DNA of 64,000 bases from Chrysemys picta bellii (GCF_011386835.1 NC_088798.1:7998001-8062000); one strand, 5' to 3'; shown: positions 1 to 12,640, counted from the first letter of the stretch. Made by a program: numbers and translations. The notes: generated by a model not told the origin, from the letters alone.

Positions 1-1460
1 AAGGTGATCCTGGTTTTAAAAAGCTTCTAGAAAACAATCTAGTCCATCTCCCTGTTCTGTGGCAGGATCTTCATACCCTGAAGATGCAATGAGCTGTGAA
101 TTCTTGTTATTAGTTCATACAGTAGAGGTGAAAGAACAAGATAGGGCATGTGTTTTTCACTGAAAGATTGAAGGAAGAAACACTTGAACATGGCAGTTTC
201 ATCCTCCCAAGTGCATTCTCATGGCAAAGGTTTGTGATGTTAGCACGCTGGCAAACAATAGCGAGTATCCAAATTGTAAGCCATCCAAATTATCTATTCA
301 GAACCTTGATTCATATTAGGGGTGGGTGAACTATGCACTTTAGGAACTCAACTTCCCCTCACCTCTACTCCTCACTAATCCCACAACATGCGTATCTAAG
401 CAACTCTGCTTGGCATTTTGAATCTGATGCGTTTCTTGTAGCCCACTGACAACAGCAGAATTTTCATTTCTCAGCCCTTCCTATATATGGGGGAGAGGGA
501 GAAAGCTCTGGGTAATGCCTGATGAGGAAAGTGTTATAAGAAAAGGCAACACTTCTGATTCCTTATGAATTGGTCAGAATCTTCACTGCAAATAAGGTGA
601 ACAGAGGTGGTTTCACCATCTCCAGATATATATTCATGTACAATACCTAGAAAATACATTAACAAGTATAGATATTCTTATATTAAAGGTTTATGGAGTA
701 ATGTTACAAGCAGATCAAGATTTTTTTTTCAGATCTATTCAACAAATATCTTGGCTTTTACTCTATTGTTAGATCTCAAATATTCAAACTTTGGGCTGTG
801 TTGCTTACCAGCCTGGTTAGTCAGATTGGTGACATGATATCTTTTTTGTCCCCTGCTTGGTAAACCACACATACTTCCATCATGAATACTTGCCTAGGTT
901 TCACTTAACACCCAATTTCCACAACATATGCCTTTGAAGTTCATGTCCACAAACATTTGTCCCAGAAAAAAAAAAACTGAATGTACAGAGCATATAAACA
1001 ACCGTCCCAGAGCACGTTTCTGTGCCCCGAGCGCAAATGTTTTATAGCTCTGATATTAAACTCACTTGCTGCTGGTTATGAACATTTCACCAATGGAAAG
1101 TCCCCACAGAGTCACAACCCATTTGCTCCATTCCCTGGAGTATTAGCAGTAGTTTGCAGACAATAGACAATTTTGGCATTACCGTTGCTATGTTGGCTCA
1201 CAGCACTAACCTCAGAGAGTGAGCGCTTGGAACAAAGTAGCTGTTATCCTGGAGCAGATCATAGGTCCAGCTGGTCCAATATCCTGCTTCCAGATAGTGG
1301 TTACCATGAAAAAGTCAGCCAGCTGTTACCAGCCTGTCTTACATCAATATGCAGTTATTTCTAGTGCTGGTTGGAAAACAAGCAACTTGTTTTGCAAAAA
1401 TATTTGAGGTTTTAGAGTTTGTCGTCATCTACATCAGAACAGAGAGAAACTAATTTTAGA
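1..1460. other. AT-rich intronic sequence, nothing recognised
   Basis: I see no exon, transposon terminus or RNA gene. Short open frames on either strand lack splice-site context and family motifs. If the AGBL4 assignment is right, this is part of the intron downstream (in gene orientation) of the NPDG exon. Confidence 0.6.
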
Positions 1461-1464
1461 GGCT

Positions 1465-1600
1465 AATGATTAATGCTCTCACCTGGGATATGAGAGATCC
1501 AGGTTCATGTCCACACTCTGCTTGATTCACTCTCAACCAGGCAGAGAAGGGAGTTTAACCTGGATCTCCCATATCCCAGGTGAGAGCACTAATCACCGGG
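1465..1600. repeat. tRNA-like SINE copy with inverted arms
   Basis: Two arms of about 30 bp, near 1475-1506 and 1556-1588, are inverted copies of one another (the first begins gctctcacctgggatatgag). The left arm includes a box-B-like GGTTCATGTCC. Related tRNA-like stretches occur near 12300-12400 and 17010-17070. I infer an old SINE with an inverted partial copy; the family name is unknown to me. A CT dinucleotide run follows at about 1626-1642. Confidence 0.5.
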
Positions 1601-1699
1601 CAACTGGCTATTCTACGGTTGCTGCCTCTCTCTCTCTCTCTCATATATGTTTTGAGCTGAAAAATCCTCCTGACAAAATTTTGCAGATGTTTTGGTTTT

Positions 1700-4252
1700 G
1701 ACAAATCAGCATTTTTCAACAAAGAAACATGTAGTGAAAAAATTCCTGACCAGCTCTAGTTATTTCCTATTCTAATCATAGGATAACTAGGAGACTTCAC
1801 CACCACCCAGTAACTGTTAATTAATTAATTACTAATATTAATTTACATAACCCGACTTTTAATAGTGACCACTGTGTTGCATGTTTCAGAGGATATCAAA
1901 GACACTCCCATAATGTGTCTTGCCAATTATGCAGTGCTGTGTATTGGGGGGAAAACTCCCTGACAGAGGCAGGAGATCAATTTACAACCTGAAGTATGAA
2001 GTTTAATTCACCATTTCATTATCCTAGCTTGCATAGCGACAAATGTGAACCCTCAATGAGCCAGAGGAAGTCACCAGCCACGACTTTGAGAAAGAGGGAG
2101 ATAATGCGAAGAAAATCCAAACGACTGAGAACTGCTCAGCATGACACTTAAGACTCTGCCTGCATCCGCAGTGTGGAACTTACGCAGCCAACAGATCTCT
2201 GAATCCTACAGTCACATATGCACAGCTGCTCCCTGGAACTGTTTGTGTGCTAATCCAATCAGGGAAGAGAAAAGTACAAGATGGACTTATCTCACCAATG
2301 ACTGGTAAGCATCAGAGTTGAAATTTCAAATATTAGCAATCAATCCATGGAGGGTTGTTGGGGTTTTTTTGTGTTTTTTTTTTAATTCAGCCAATAAATT
2401 CAAGCAAATAAATCGTGATCTGCCTGTGGATTTTCCAAGAGCAGGAAATAAATTGTTGTAAATTACTAGCTCAGCGCTAGCTAACTACAAATCATGCATA
2501 TTACCAGGCATTTTGTATTCTTCTCAACATAATAGGTAACATTCTGCTTATTATACTCATTTTTAAAGTTATTAGCTACATTAGGCCTTTTGCAAATAAA
2601 GTAAAAAATTGCAAACAGATCAGATGCTTTTCCAGCTACCTCATTAACAGTCCTTTTAGTCCAGGAGAGCTGAAATTTCTGCATAATATGAAGGCTAAAA
2701 TGATAATGTGCTATCAGCTCAGCAATTATGAATGGAACTATAATGTCCTTTCATAATACCTGGCATCCCAAAGGACCCTACAAATTATGGGCCAGACGTA
2801 TGTCTGTGAAGCATCATGCACCTCAATAGCAGTGTATAAATAATAATCCTGCAGGAAAATCTACAGGGCAGGTAGGTTTATGTGGGGAAAGGAAGATTAC
2901 TTAGTAGTCACTGGAGTTCTCTAAATGTTTTGCCTTTGCAGATCCTAGGAGTAGCATAACATGGCTCCTGGAACTAGTTCAAGACCATAGGACCATTAAG
3001 AGGTATGACCATTAGCATGTACACCGAAGGCACAGCCAACATTTCAAAGTGCCATTATAAAAGAAATAGCCCCATAATCCCACCTCTGTTCCTCTCTGTC
3101 TCTTCTAACCAACTGAAGCTACTCCAAAGCAGCAGGGAATCCATGGAATGTCAGTGTGGATCTGAAGAGCCCATGCCCACCCAAAAACTCTCAACAGACC
3201 TAACCTTTACTTCACCCACGTGAAATTTGCCTATGTCATTCCCTGCAGTCAGAGTTAAGAAGGTAGCAGACAACTGAAGGAGGACAGCCGAGACGAACAG
3301 TGGAAACTAATGAACTAACTCATCAGCACCATTTTCTGCAATACGCTGATGCTTCCTCAGAGGTCTCCCATCCATGAACTAATGAGGCCCTATCCTGCCT
3401 AACAATTAAATACCTAATTAGATCACAGCCCAAGGTACTATGGCTGCAGTGTGTGTTATTTAGTCCTGCATTATAAGCAAAATTGCATACAGTACATTAA
3501 ATCTCTGAGGGGCCTCTCTTCCAAAGATACGTGTGATGGATGTAATTGCCCACAAACAAATCATCAGCTAATCAGCTGCTTTTCATTATTATCTCCCACA
3601 ACAAATCAATTTTGTAAATAAATGCATTTAAGAGCAAATAATTTTAGAGAAAACAAAAGATTTTGTGAATATGTTTTCAACAGAGGAGGAGGAAAAGTGC
3701 TAATTCAAATATTAAAATGAAGCAAAATTAACATAGGATGGGATGATTATTCCATTCCATGTATCACTACCTATTACCGTAAAATAACAGACAAAAATCT
3801 GTGACTTTAATGGATGATCTGGGTAGCTGAAGAGAATTGTGATTGACTGAAACATTTACATAGAGGCTGATGAACAGCATAATGAATGCATTTACAAAAC
3901 ATGGCTAAGGTCTAGTGAGGATTTAGCTGAATTTAATTCAGACATCCAAGGGGACTTGTAGAGCAAATATCCTATAATAAGCCATAGGCATAGTCCTGCA
4001 TGCCTTACTCAGGGCCAATCTACCACTAAATACAGTTGCTCAATGGGAAGTGAGTTCAGGGAGACTTTTGCCTGTATGAGGACGTTTGACCCAACCATAG
4101 TGTTTGGCCATATGAGAGCTGTTAGTTCACATGTAATATTTTATTTCTGCACAACGTCCAGTGATGAGAAATAAAGAAAACTCAACTGTGTCACAGTTAG
4201 TGGCAAAACAATGCCAAGTTCTGATCTGCAGTTTCAATAGGACATACTCTAC
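1700..4252. other. Intronic sequence, no gene seen
   Basis: AT-rich single-copy-looking DNA. I searched the minus strand for the next AGBL4 exon, expected to encode a C-S-L-M-G-F-D-L-N-R type sequence, and did not find it. No transposon termini are recognised. Confidence 0.5.
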
Positions 4253-4367
4253 CTGTAGTTTCCTAGATATACCCCATCTGGATTAAGCATTGGAGCTATC
4301 TTGAAGACCAAGTGATCTCGCAATACTTTGGCTATGGGATGTTGGCTCACGAGGAAGTCAATTATAC
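4253..4367 (-). CDS. AGBL4: AGBL4 exon encoding the NPDG region (cytosolic carboxypeptidase 6)
   Basis: This 115-bp exon reads open on the minus strand with a CCCAG acceptor just above 4367 and a GTAGAG donor just below 4253. It starts with two bases (GT) of a codon and ends with two bases (AG) of an arginine codon. The translation contains IIDFLVSQHPIAK, then LVFKIAPMLNPDGVYLGNY. I recognise the catalytic-domain core of the M14B cytosolic carboxypeptidases, closest from memory to CCP6; the NPDG codons lie at about 4273-4284. CCP6 is a zinc peptidase that trims glutamates from polyglutamylated tubulin and related C-terminal tails, acting in the cytosol and near cilia or basal bodies. The upstream exon at 41888-41977 ends in a single G, which completes GGT (Gly) with this exon. 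No frame break is visible. Another AGBL paralogue is possible but fits less well. Confidence 0.9.
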
Positions 4368-4534
4368 CTGGGAGAAACGAGAAAAATGTTAAGATCCTCT
4401 GTGTTAGAAAATGACAATGTCAACATGGATTTTAGTTGCAATTCTGAAAGTTGAAATAAAATTAATATTCCTTTCAGTTCAACACAGAGCTCTGGCCTCC
4501 AACGTTTTGCAGGCACTCACGTAGTGCTTTTAAT

Positions 4535-4930
4535 TTTCAAAGTGCTTTACAAACATTAGCAAAATAATCATTATACTCCAATGAGGTAAATAAGTATTTC
4601 ATTCCAGCCCCCTTTTACAGATGAAGAAGCCAGATCCTCACTGGTTGTAAATTGGCATAGCCCCATCGAAGTCAGTGGATTTACACCAGCTGAGTATCAG
4701 GCCCACGGAAACTGAGGAAGTGAGACGATAGGCTGGATTTTCCTCTCGCTTACACCAGTGTAAATCAGGAATAACTCCACTGAAGTCAATGGAGTGACAC
4801 CAGTTTAAAACCAACGCAAGGGAGAGGAGAATCAGACCCTAAGTATCTTTCCTAAGCTCAGTCAGTAGAAGAGCCAGCATTAGAACTCAGAAGTTCCTGT
4901 CTCCCCATCTTGTGCTCAGATCACTTGGAT
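4535..4930 (-). repeat. MIR/L2-like repeat, antisense, interrupted by palindromic repeats
   Basis: The left part resembles a reverse-complemented MIR/L2 3' region (AAAGTGCTTTACAAACATTAG, then CCTTTTACAGATGAAGAAGC). The right part, at about 4845-4930, resembles the SINE body in reverse (TTTCCTAAGCTCAGTCAGTAG, then TTAGAACTCAGAAGTTCCTG). Between them lies unrelated palindromic sequence, so the older SINE appears to have been split by a later insertion. Confidence 0.5.
4733..4840. repeat. Palindromic repeat with TTACACCAGTGTAAAT motif
   Basis: The halves are approximately inverted about a centre near ACTGAAGTCAATGGAGT. The left end reads GGATTTTCCTCTCGCTTACACC and the right end GGGAGAGGAGAATCAGACC. 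A truncated relative is visible just upstream at about 4640-4710, and others at 20449-20480 and 53520-53620. The layout fits a MITE-like hairpin element; I do not know its superfamily. Confidence 0.5.
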
Positions 4931-5334
4931 ACACCTCCTCTCTCCTAGGGCTGGCGTTGGAGTAGGGAACATTTCCCACCTGCATCCTGCAATTCCTCCA
5001 ATGCGCTGAAGGAGATTGGCAGCACTAGCAGCGGGGGAGGAAGCAGGGCTGCGTTGTGTTTAGATTTGCCTCTTCTTCCTCCACTTAGTTGACGCTGATA
5101 AAAAAATAGTTGCCACCAAACAAATGTGAAGGCAAATTGAGTTCCTTTGCAATCTTGAGACACCCAGAGATAGGTCATGACTATTTTCTATTTCCTATAA
5201 GATCTACCTTGTGAAGCAAGGACCTTTTACTGAATTTCCCCTGAATAAAGCAAATCACGGAGCTCTTGTAACAGGACGAAACTAAGCAGAGAAAAATTAA
5301 GGCAGATCATTAGAAAAAATTCACTGATTGCGAG

Positions 5335-5490
5335 AGCTACTAGACTATGCAGTAGTCTCCCCAGGGAAGTACTGGCAGCCCCATTACGTGAGTCTTTTAA
5401 GACTGGGCAGGGCAGAGCACCAGGGAATATACAGCAGGAAATATTTCAGCAGTGATGGCCTGGGCTAACTAAATTACTTTTAAAACTTCT
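5335..5490 (+). repeat. CR1 LINE 3' coding fragment, sense
   Basis: The stretch with TAGTCTCCCCAGGGAAGTAC and GGCAGCCCCATTACGTGAGTC resembles the end of the CR1 ORF2 and the start of its 3' UTR. It is short and diverged, with no intact frame. Assignment is from memory of the family. Confidence 0.5.
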
Positions 5491-6568
5491 GACATCTCTT
5501 ATTTTTCTGCTATGATTAAATTACATTATTTGAATCCCACAGACCATGTCAAAGCACTAGGCACAGTAGTTTGGTTGAACTGTAAAGCACAGCACTGGTA
5601 AACATCTACATGAAAGTTGAGGCAAAAATCTACCAAACCTCCCCCAAATTCAACCCATTTACTAAGATCCATTTTGTACTTTAAAAACCAGCAGATCTAA
5701 ACTACTGCTGCTACTGTTAGTGAATTCTACAGCGTTGTGGCACATGGGAGAAACCAGGGCTTCTAGATTCTAGGATAACTAGTCTATAATTGACCCTAAA
5801 CATCCATATTGTTTGGTCAACTAATGACTTTTTCTCTGAAGATCTTGAAGGAGAAAGGATCTCTTTCCATAGTGAGGTTTTCCAATGGGAGAGAGACTCA
5901 TTGTGAATTTTTGGAGCTGGATTAGCACAAACGTAATTATATTGTTTAGGAGATGTTTCTTCAGCTACAAATATGAAAACTGAATGTTGATCTGCTTTTT
6001 GGTGGGTGTTACATCTTTTTCTCTTTACATAATGATAAGAACATAAAGAAATCCAATGGGCAGAGCCAAGTCCCAAATAACCATGTTTACTAGTTATACA
6101 TAAACACACCATGCCTAGTTACATACATTCTGCTGCTATGACTGGTTTTTGGCTGCTTCCAGAACATAGCACGTTGTGAGCACCACTAGAAGGCTCACAA
6201 CTATTTAAAGGGCTACTACCCTATTCCTATACACTATAGTGGGCTATATAGACACATGCCTCGGGTTCTCCTCAATTACTGTTTTCATTCTGATAGTTGT
6301 TCTGGCTGCTAGCCCCAATATGTCTGAGTTCTGCTTTGATGGCAACCTCTGCCCCTGAAGGGCTGGTACAGGCTTTTTCCTGCTTTGTTTCTGTTATTTA
6401 ATGCAGTCTCTCTTGTAGATCTTGGCAAGGACATCTCACTGATTATTTAAATTTACATAGGAAACTCTTGGTTTCTTGTACCAAAGTCTTAGGTAGAGGG
6501 AGGTATTCAGAGCACTGCAAATAGTTTGTCTGAATCATGACAAGATCTTATTGGCAGGAAAAGGATAA
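5491..6568. other. Intronic sequence, nothing recognised
   Basis: A 131-codon minus-strand open frame (5717-6112) lies here, but it has no recognisable domain and I treat it as chance. No transposon ends seen. Confidence 0.5.
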
Positions 6569-6571
6569 TAA

Positions 6572-6840
6572 GGTATGTCTACACTGCAGTTAAAAACCCG
6601 CAGCTGGCCCATGCCAGCTGACTTGGGCTTGTGGGGCTCAGACTAAGTGGCTGCTTAATTGTGATGTAGGCGTTTGCGCTTGGGCTGGAGCCTGGGCTGT
6701 AGAACCATGTGAGATGGGAGGATGCCAGAGCCCGGGCTATAGCCAGAGCCCAACCATCTACACCACCACCAAAGGGCCCCTTGGCCCAAGCCAGCTGACA
6801 GTGGCTGGCCATGGGTATCTAACTGCAGTGTACACATACC
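6572..6840. mobile_element. PIF/Harbinger-like MITE with TAA target-site duplication
   Basis: The termini are inverted: the left begins GGTATGTCTACACTGCAGTT and the right, reverse-complemented, begins GGTATGTGTACACTGCAGTT. TAA flanks both ends (6569-6571 and 6841-6843), the trinucleotide duplication expected for PIF/Harbinger elements. At 269 bp with no transposase frame it is non-autonomous. The interior is itself partly palindromic, with CAGCTGGCCCATGCCAGCTG near the left and a related inverted motif near the right. Confidence 0.8.
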
Positions 6841-6959
6841 TAAATGTTTCAACCAAAGCAGTTTCTTCTTTGCTGTTAGACAGCACATTTCTTGATTCAA
6901 GGCCTGCCACATGCCACACCACAAAGCCTCTTCCTCCTAATGAATTCTGAAGTGGGATT

Positions 6960-7215
6960 CTTCTTATTTATTATTCATATTACAATAGTGTCCCCACCGA
7001 ATCAGGGCCCCATTATGCTAGGCACTGAACAAACACATAAGAAGAGACAGTGATTGCAGTGAAGGGCTTACAGTCTTTATAGACAAGACAAAGGCTGAGG
7101 GGGAAACCAAGATGATGTGATTTGGGCAAGGTCACACTTTAGGTCTGTGGTAGAACCTAGGTTTCCTGACTCCCAGTCTGATAGGCTACCTACTAGGTCA
7201 CGCTGCCTCCAAGTT
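6960..7215 (-). repeat. CR1/L3-type LINE 3' end plus MIR-like body, antisense
   Basis: A TTATTA-rich tail at about 6963-6985 is followed by GGGCCCCATTATGCTAGGCA, then CAAACACATAAGAAGAGACAG. This is the reverse complement of the L3 3' end seen in sense at 60058-60180. It continues into GGCAAGGTCACACTTTAGG and CCTGACTCCCAGTCTGATAG, typical of the L3/MIR-like region. Diverged and non-coding. Confidence 0.7.
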
Positions 7216-8754
7216 ACTAAGCTCCTGTTGAGATATTTGCTCTACCTTTTCCGTATTCTGAGACTACAGATACCTGAAGCTGAGTAAATGCTTCAGCAAT
7301 TATCTGTTAAGGAAGGTTCTATCTCCTTATTGTGGGTCATGTGATAAAAATAATACGGCAAGAGTTAAAAAACAAAACAAAAAACACTGAAGTCTAAAAC
7401 AGAAGTAAGAATAGCCCCAAGGAGCACAAGAGAAAACATAAATGGAAAATGTATATTTATGCATGCACACCCCATCAGAAAATTATTGTAAGCAACCAAA
7501 AATAATCACTAGAATTAGTGCAGAGCTTTTCTTTTAGAGGAACTTGATGATCCAAGGATATTTAAAATTAAAAGATTGATGCTGGATTATTAAAAAAAAT
7601 ACCATCTCACAGAACTTGGTTCTTGTTTTAATAAATCAACACAAATTAAATTTTACAGTTTCTATAATCAGCAAGAGATATATCAGTGTATCTCATTAGG
7701 CCAAGGTTAAAAATTTGGCAGCAGCCAAAACCCATTTAATATCATTTACTTCAAGGCAGGCACAACAATATAACAGATGCCCTAATTTATTTGTTGGTCC
7801 TTGTCTTAAAATAACAGTTTGGTGGTAAACAGGAAGGGTAATGATGCCAGTCACCCTTGTTAGTGGCTAATAATTGCTTAATTTGTCCACTAATTGACCT
7901 GTGCTACTGTTGAGGCGTTGATCGTGTTGCAGGGCATGAAGTAAACAAGGCCACTGGAATGCTACCTTAGAGAATGACTTCTGGAAATGAATCTACTTAT
8001 TGCAATAAATTTTCTCTTCACAGATGAGCAGATTAATTGGTCTGCCAATTAGTCTGCTATTAAAGAAAAAAGTGCTGCCCATAGATTGGTTGGATTTTTG
8101 GAACCATAGCTGCAGTCCGGGTCACATGAAGTGATCCAATTTGAATCAGCCAAATTGAACAAGAAATAAGGCAAGCATTATTTTTTAAAAAATTATGTCT
8201 CTGCGGCTAAAGACCAAGGAAATTCTTGATGAACTCAATTCTGTCTTTCTGAAGACTTCACAATAAAACGGAGAACAAGATGGATGTGCCCAGTCACACA
8301 AATTAAAATGTGGAAAATAGCCCCTACGTTTATAGAAACAAAGAAGTATAAAAATATGTGACCTTTTTATTTCAGACATGATCCATTCTGGAAATTAATT
8401 ATCATTTCCATTATTATTTGCAATAATATACAGTTATAGATACTGCCTTTACCCTGAACAGTTCATAATATAATTTCAGACATGGCACAAAGTCCATGGA
8501 AGTCTTTCTATTGGCTTCAATGGGCGTTTGGTACTGGTCCCAAATAAACTTTAAAAAATGAAAATACGGTGAAGAAAATAAAAGAAAAAAGAATAAATAC
8601 AATCGCACTCAGTTTAGCAGGTGTACATCATCTTCATGGTTCCATTAATTTAGGGGTGTTTCTTTGCCTGATCCTGCCTGCTAATCCAGCTTCACTAAAA
8701 CTTTACTAGCGAAGATCTCCTCCCAACTAAATCGGAGTTACTTCTCCATTTTTA
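7216..8754. other. AT-rich intronic sequence, nothing recognised
   Basis: No transposon termini, RNA gene or exon-like frame that I can support. Short frames on the minus strand at 8185-8608 have the composition of AT-rich noncoding DNA. Confidence 0.5.
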
Positions 8755-9110
8755 CTCTTTGTCCACTTGCTGCCTTCAACAATGCTGGCCACACTCTCGT
8801 CTCTCTCCTCTCTTGGCTTCTGCACCTCAGAAGCTCATTGGCCCTCTCTGATGCCTGCTCCTTCAGCATTTCTTATTTGCTCCCCCACGCGCCTTTCTCC
8901 AAGTATTGGTAGATGTCCCTCAAAGTCACTCTTCCACCTTCTCCATCATGTACTCTGTCCTGGCAACCTCATCCACTCCGACAGTTTCAACTGTCTTTAT
9001 GTAGATGATTCCCAAATTAGCATCTGTACCTCTGACATCTTTCTTTCCATCTAACATTTCTGGCTGCTTCTTGGATTGCCCTTTATCACCTCACACTCAG
9101 CACCATAAAG
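8755..9110 (+). repeat. L2-like LINE reverse transcriptase fragment, sense
   Basis: The 95-codon open frame (8767-9054) ends with an LYVDDSQIS sequence, matching the Y-x-D-D-x-Q-I motif of L2/CR1-type reverse transcriptases. A neighbouring frame shows the preceding V-P-Q turn, so at least one frameshift separates the two. The pyrimidine-rich spacing is typical of L2-family RT. It is a degraded transposon fragment, not a host exon. Confidence 0.6.
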
Positions 9111-9887
9111 TTGCTTCTTGCTCCCTCTTCCTGATGTCTTTTCTCTATCCACATCAATAATATGTCAATATTTGTGTAATTGTATAACTCTACAATATGT
9201 TTGCTCCTATTACTGAAAATCTAATAATTGTAGATTCTAATACAATATGACATTTGGTAATGCAAACATATCCTGGACTCTGTCTTGTACGTGTCAGGAA
9301 AGAAGTAGTAATTCATATTATGGGAGCCATTTGCTAACAACTGAAATACATACTGGTCAGAAAAAGATGTTGTAAGATTTACTGCATCTTGTAGCTAAAA
9401 GTAAATACTTTGCATTTTGGGATCAATCAAAATGATGTAAATTGCATTGCGAAATAATAATACTAAATAATAAAAAAACAGAGGTATGAACACTTCAGAA
9501 CCACTTAACTGTACAACAGGAAGCAGTTTTCCCATTAGAAGATGGTAAAGAAGATGTGCGTGAGGTCAGTACTTGCAAATTTGAGAAAAAGCAACGGTAT
9601 CCCTTTTCCTTTGAATTTAGTGCTGAAAAGTACCATATTAATAGGCCGAGTACCTGACATCCTCTTTGTCCATAGAGCAGGTAGAACATGAGTAATGGTA
9701 GCATAAGCGTCCCCCATGCTGCCATACCAACATACATCAACAATGAGCAGGAAGGAACTTCCTGTAGGTATACGAGGCCCTCGTTCATTCAGCCATTGAT
9801 GGATATTAATGTGTTAATGGATATGAAAAATGAAGTGCACCATGATGCATCCCAGGAAGGTGGGACAGATATCATTTTAGCACTGAA
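9111..9887. other. Intronic sequence, nothing recognised
   Basis: AT-rich DNA with short frames on both strands (for example 9495-9788 on minus) without motifs. No terminal repeats found. Confidence 0.45.
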
Positions 9888-10079
9888 GGGGGGAGGGATA
9901 GCTCAGTGGTTTGAGCATTGGCCTGCTAAACCCAGGGTTGTGAGTTCAATCCTTGAGGGGGCCACTTGGGGATCTGGGGCAAAATCAGTACTTGAGCCTG
10001 CTAGTGAAGGCAGGGGGCTGGACTCGATGACCTTTCAAGGTCCCTTCCAGTTCTAGGAGATGGGATATCTCCATTATAA
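9888..10079 (+). mobile_element. tRNA-derived SINE with CR1-like tail (turtle pol III SINE)
   Basis: The head contains a box A (TAGCTCAGTGG, about 9898) and a box B-like GGTTGTGAGTTCAATCC (about 9936), both pol III internal promoter elements. The unrelated middle is followed by GGACTCGATGACCTTTCAAGG, TCCCTTCCAGTTCTAGGA, the CR1 3' end type. The tail ends in GATGGGATATCTCC, as does the copy at 53203-53390, suggesting one subfamily. In tortoise SINEs this shared tail is known to allow use of CR1-type LINE machinery. Confidence 0.88.
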
Positions 10080-11640
10080 TGTCTTGCAGAATGCATACTA
10101 GCAGCAAATCAGCCTTCAACACAGACCCATAGACAGAAACCATTAAATAATTTCTTATTTTGATGCATTTCCAAACTGCAATAAAAACAATGTTGATAAA
10201 TGAGAAGAGTTAGCTTGGATCCTGGATACTGACATGATCTGGAATCTTGCTGTCACTAGAATTTTCTCTAGAAAGGATCATCACACAGAGTGATCCATAA
10301 TTACATGGTTAATGTGATGCTGACTTCACTCCTTTCTGCAGTACTCTTCCTTCCACCAAGACTTAAAAGCAGGCTGCTGAACTCAGATGCAGGTAAAAAC
10401 CACTTAAATATTTGGCGAGAAGGGCGGGAGACTTCACCCTGAGGTCAATGCTAAGGGAATCCTTATGGAGATGACTGGCAATGCCTTATTAATGTCTTTT
10501 CAGATGTCATTTTTCACTTCATATCCACAGCAAAATTAAAATGTATTGTACCTTAGTCATCAATACAGAGTAGATTTTAAGAGAAATATTGCAAAACCAA
10601 AACAAAACAAATGATTTATTTCAAAAATACACATTGAAAAAAACAAAAAACCTCTTAACTTAGAAGATAAAACATAGAAAAATCCCAGGCTGTATTGCAG
10701 TTGGGGCTGCCAGGCTGTATTGTAATACAAATCATCAGCATCAGCATCATCTCAAATGTAACTCATCTGAACGTCTTGATTCTGCCAAACGGGGCTGGAA
10801 ATTTCACAAAACGCACTACCATGTACACAGCTTATCTTGCTTTATTTGGATATTTCTGTTCTATTACAAGGGCTAGCTAGAACGAACATCTCAAGAAGCA
10901 TGAGAAAATGAGAATTAATGTGAAAAAAAAACTGTTAGCTGAAAAAAATTCCAATTTCAACAGTTATTTGGGGTTTGAGTTTTGGCACAAGATTTGGAAA
11001 CGAGAGGCATTTTTATTTTACCAGTTTACCCATCTCCTTTGCTAGAAGTAATTTGTAGTAGAGACCATAAACTAATTAAGATCAAAGATAGTTTAGCACT
11101 TTGTGCTATTATTAATATGGGGAAAAGATATTTAATCCTTTCATCATATTTATTTCCCAGATGTCTGCATTATCCCTTATTTATAGACGTGTGCTTTACA
11201 GGAACGTTACAAGAGTATGGAAAGGAACTCGCAGTACTTGGGATGTGGATTCAGTGATGCCTACACTGCCCTCTAATGGCAAATATGGGAGAAAAACACT
11301 GTTGGATCAGCAGAGAATATGAAGAAATCACCAAGGTCCTTTATATCTCCTAAAGAACATGAAACTCTTGACAAGAGAAAACCAAACTAGAGAAGATAAT
11401 TTTGCATGATAGGATGGATAGAAGCTAATCAAGGCCAAAGCAGACAGCAAAGACAGGTGCACATTCTACATGAACTATTTCATTTTGTGATTAAGTTTCA
11501 TTTTATCCAAAGAAGAAAAGAAAGGCAACAGGGAGCTGACTGGGTCTGTTAGAACACAGCATTTTCTTGACCATGGGACAATTAATCCCCGACTAAGTGT
11601 TTAACTATAAAGTCTCCAAGTGCTTTGATTTTAGTGGAAA
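10080..11640. other. Intronic sequence, nothing recognised
   Basis: No exon, RNA gene or clear transposon end. A 91-codon plus-strand frame (10982-11257) lacks motifs and splice context. Confidence 0.45.
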
Positions 11641-11754
11641 AACAAACCAAACCTTATTCCTTGAGATTGGTTGGCTAAATGCAATCCAGGGAGTCTGGCA
11701 ACGATACAATTCCAAGCGCTGCTTCAACTGAACTTTCAGTATCATACACAAGAC

Positions 11755-12300
11755 AGTCAGGGCTAGATTCACAAAGGGACTTAGGCATTGTGACACAGAG
11801 GCTAGGTCTACACTGGGGGGGGATCGATTTAAGAAATGCAAATTCAGTTACGCGAATAGCGTAGCTGAATTCGATGTATCCTATTCGACTTACCCCGCTG
11901 TGAGGACAGCGGCAAATTGACCGCTGCGGCTCCCCCATCGACGGCGCTTACTCCTCCTTACGAGGTGGGAGTTTGTGCGTTGATTCGAGGATCAGTTTAT
12001 CCATCTAGATGAGACGCGATAAATCAATCCCCAAGAGATCGATTTCTACCCGCCGATCCGGGCGGGTAGTGTAGACTAGCCCTCAGCATCTCAATGACTA
12101 ACATTTAGGTGCCTAGAAAACCACTGGAATTCACAAAGCCTGAGTGAGGCACTCAGGCTTCCTTCACAATGAATAGAAGGAAATAGACACCTAAGAATGG
12201 GATTCACAAACACGAGTATACTAAGCGGGGAGTCACCTATCTCTGCTTAGGATTCTCAGCTGTTAGGTGTCTGTGGAGCACCTCCCTCCGAACTTTTGGC
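11755..12300. repeat. Older GATTCACAAAGGGACTTAGG-type repeat hosting a MITE
   Basis: The left flank of the MITE at 11800-12082 carries GGGCTAGATTCACAAAGGGA, and its right flank resumes with ATTTAGGTGCCTAGAAAACC, then repeated inverted variants of GATTCACAAA. The repeat looks like one older palindromic element split by the MITE. The family is abundant in turtle DNA from memory; its class is uncertain. Confidence 0.5.
11800..12082. mobile_element. PIF/Harbinger-like MITE, copy 1
   Basis: Its left end is GGCTAGGTCTACACTGGGG and its right end, reverse-complemented, is GGGCTAGTCTACACTACCCG. The interior matches the copies at 24842-25109 and 56434-56738, including GAATAGCGTAGCTGAATTCG and the GATCGATTT repeats. 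It has no coding capacity. I could not define a target-site duplication here. Confidence 0.72.
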
Positions 12301-12424
12301 CCAATGTTTAGGGTACTCAACTGGAATGTGGGAGACCCCCATTCCAAGACCCACCTTTGCCTGAGGGGGAACAGGGATTTGAACTGTGATCTGCCATTTT
12401 GCAGATGAGTGCCCTAATGACTAG

Positions 12425-12640
12425 AGTGTGGTTCTCAATCAGGGATACATGTAACCATGGGGGTACACAGAGGTCTTCCAGGGGGTATGTTAATTCATCT
12501 AGATATTTGCCTAGTTTTACAACAGGCTACATTAAATGCACTAGTGAAGTCAGTACAAACTAAAATTTCATACGGATAATGATTTGTTTATACTGCTCTA
12601 TATAATACAATGAAATGTAAGGGGGAAGGAAAAGAGAAGG
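12425..12640 (+). mobile_element. 5' end fragment of a hAT-like DNA transposon
   Basis: GGTTCTCAATCAGGGATACA, then GGGGGTACACAGAGGTCTTC and CATCTAGATATTTGCCTAG match the left end of a turtle non-autonomous DNA transposon I recognise. It loses similarity into a GGGGAAGG-rich tract, and no matching right terminus is visible, so the copy is truncated. Confidence 0.55.

Noticed and set aside
5717..6112. 131-codon minus-strand open frame
   Set aside because: No recognisable family, no splice boundaries, average composition for AT-rich DNA.
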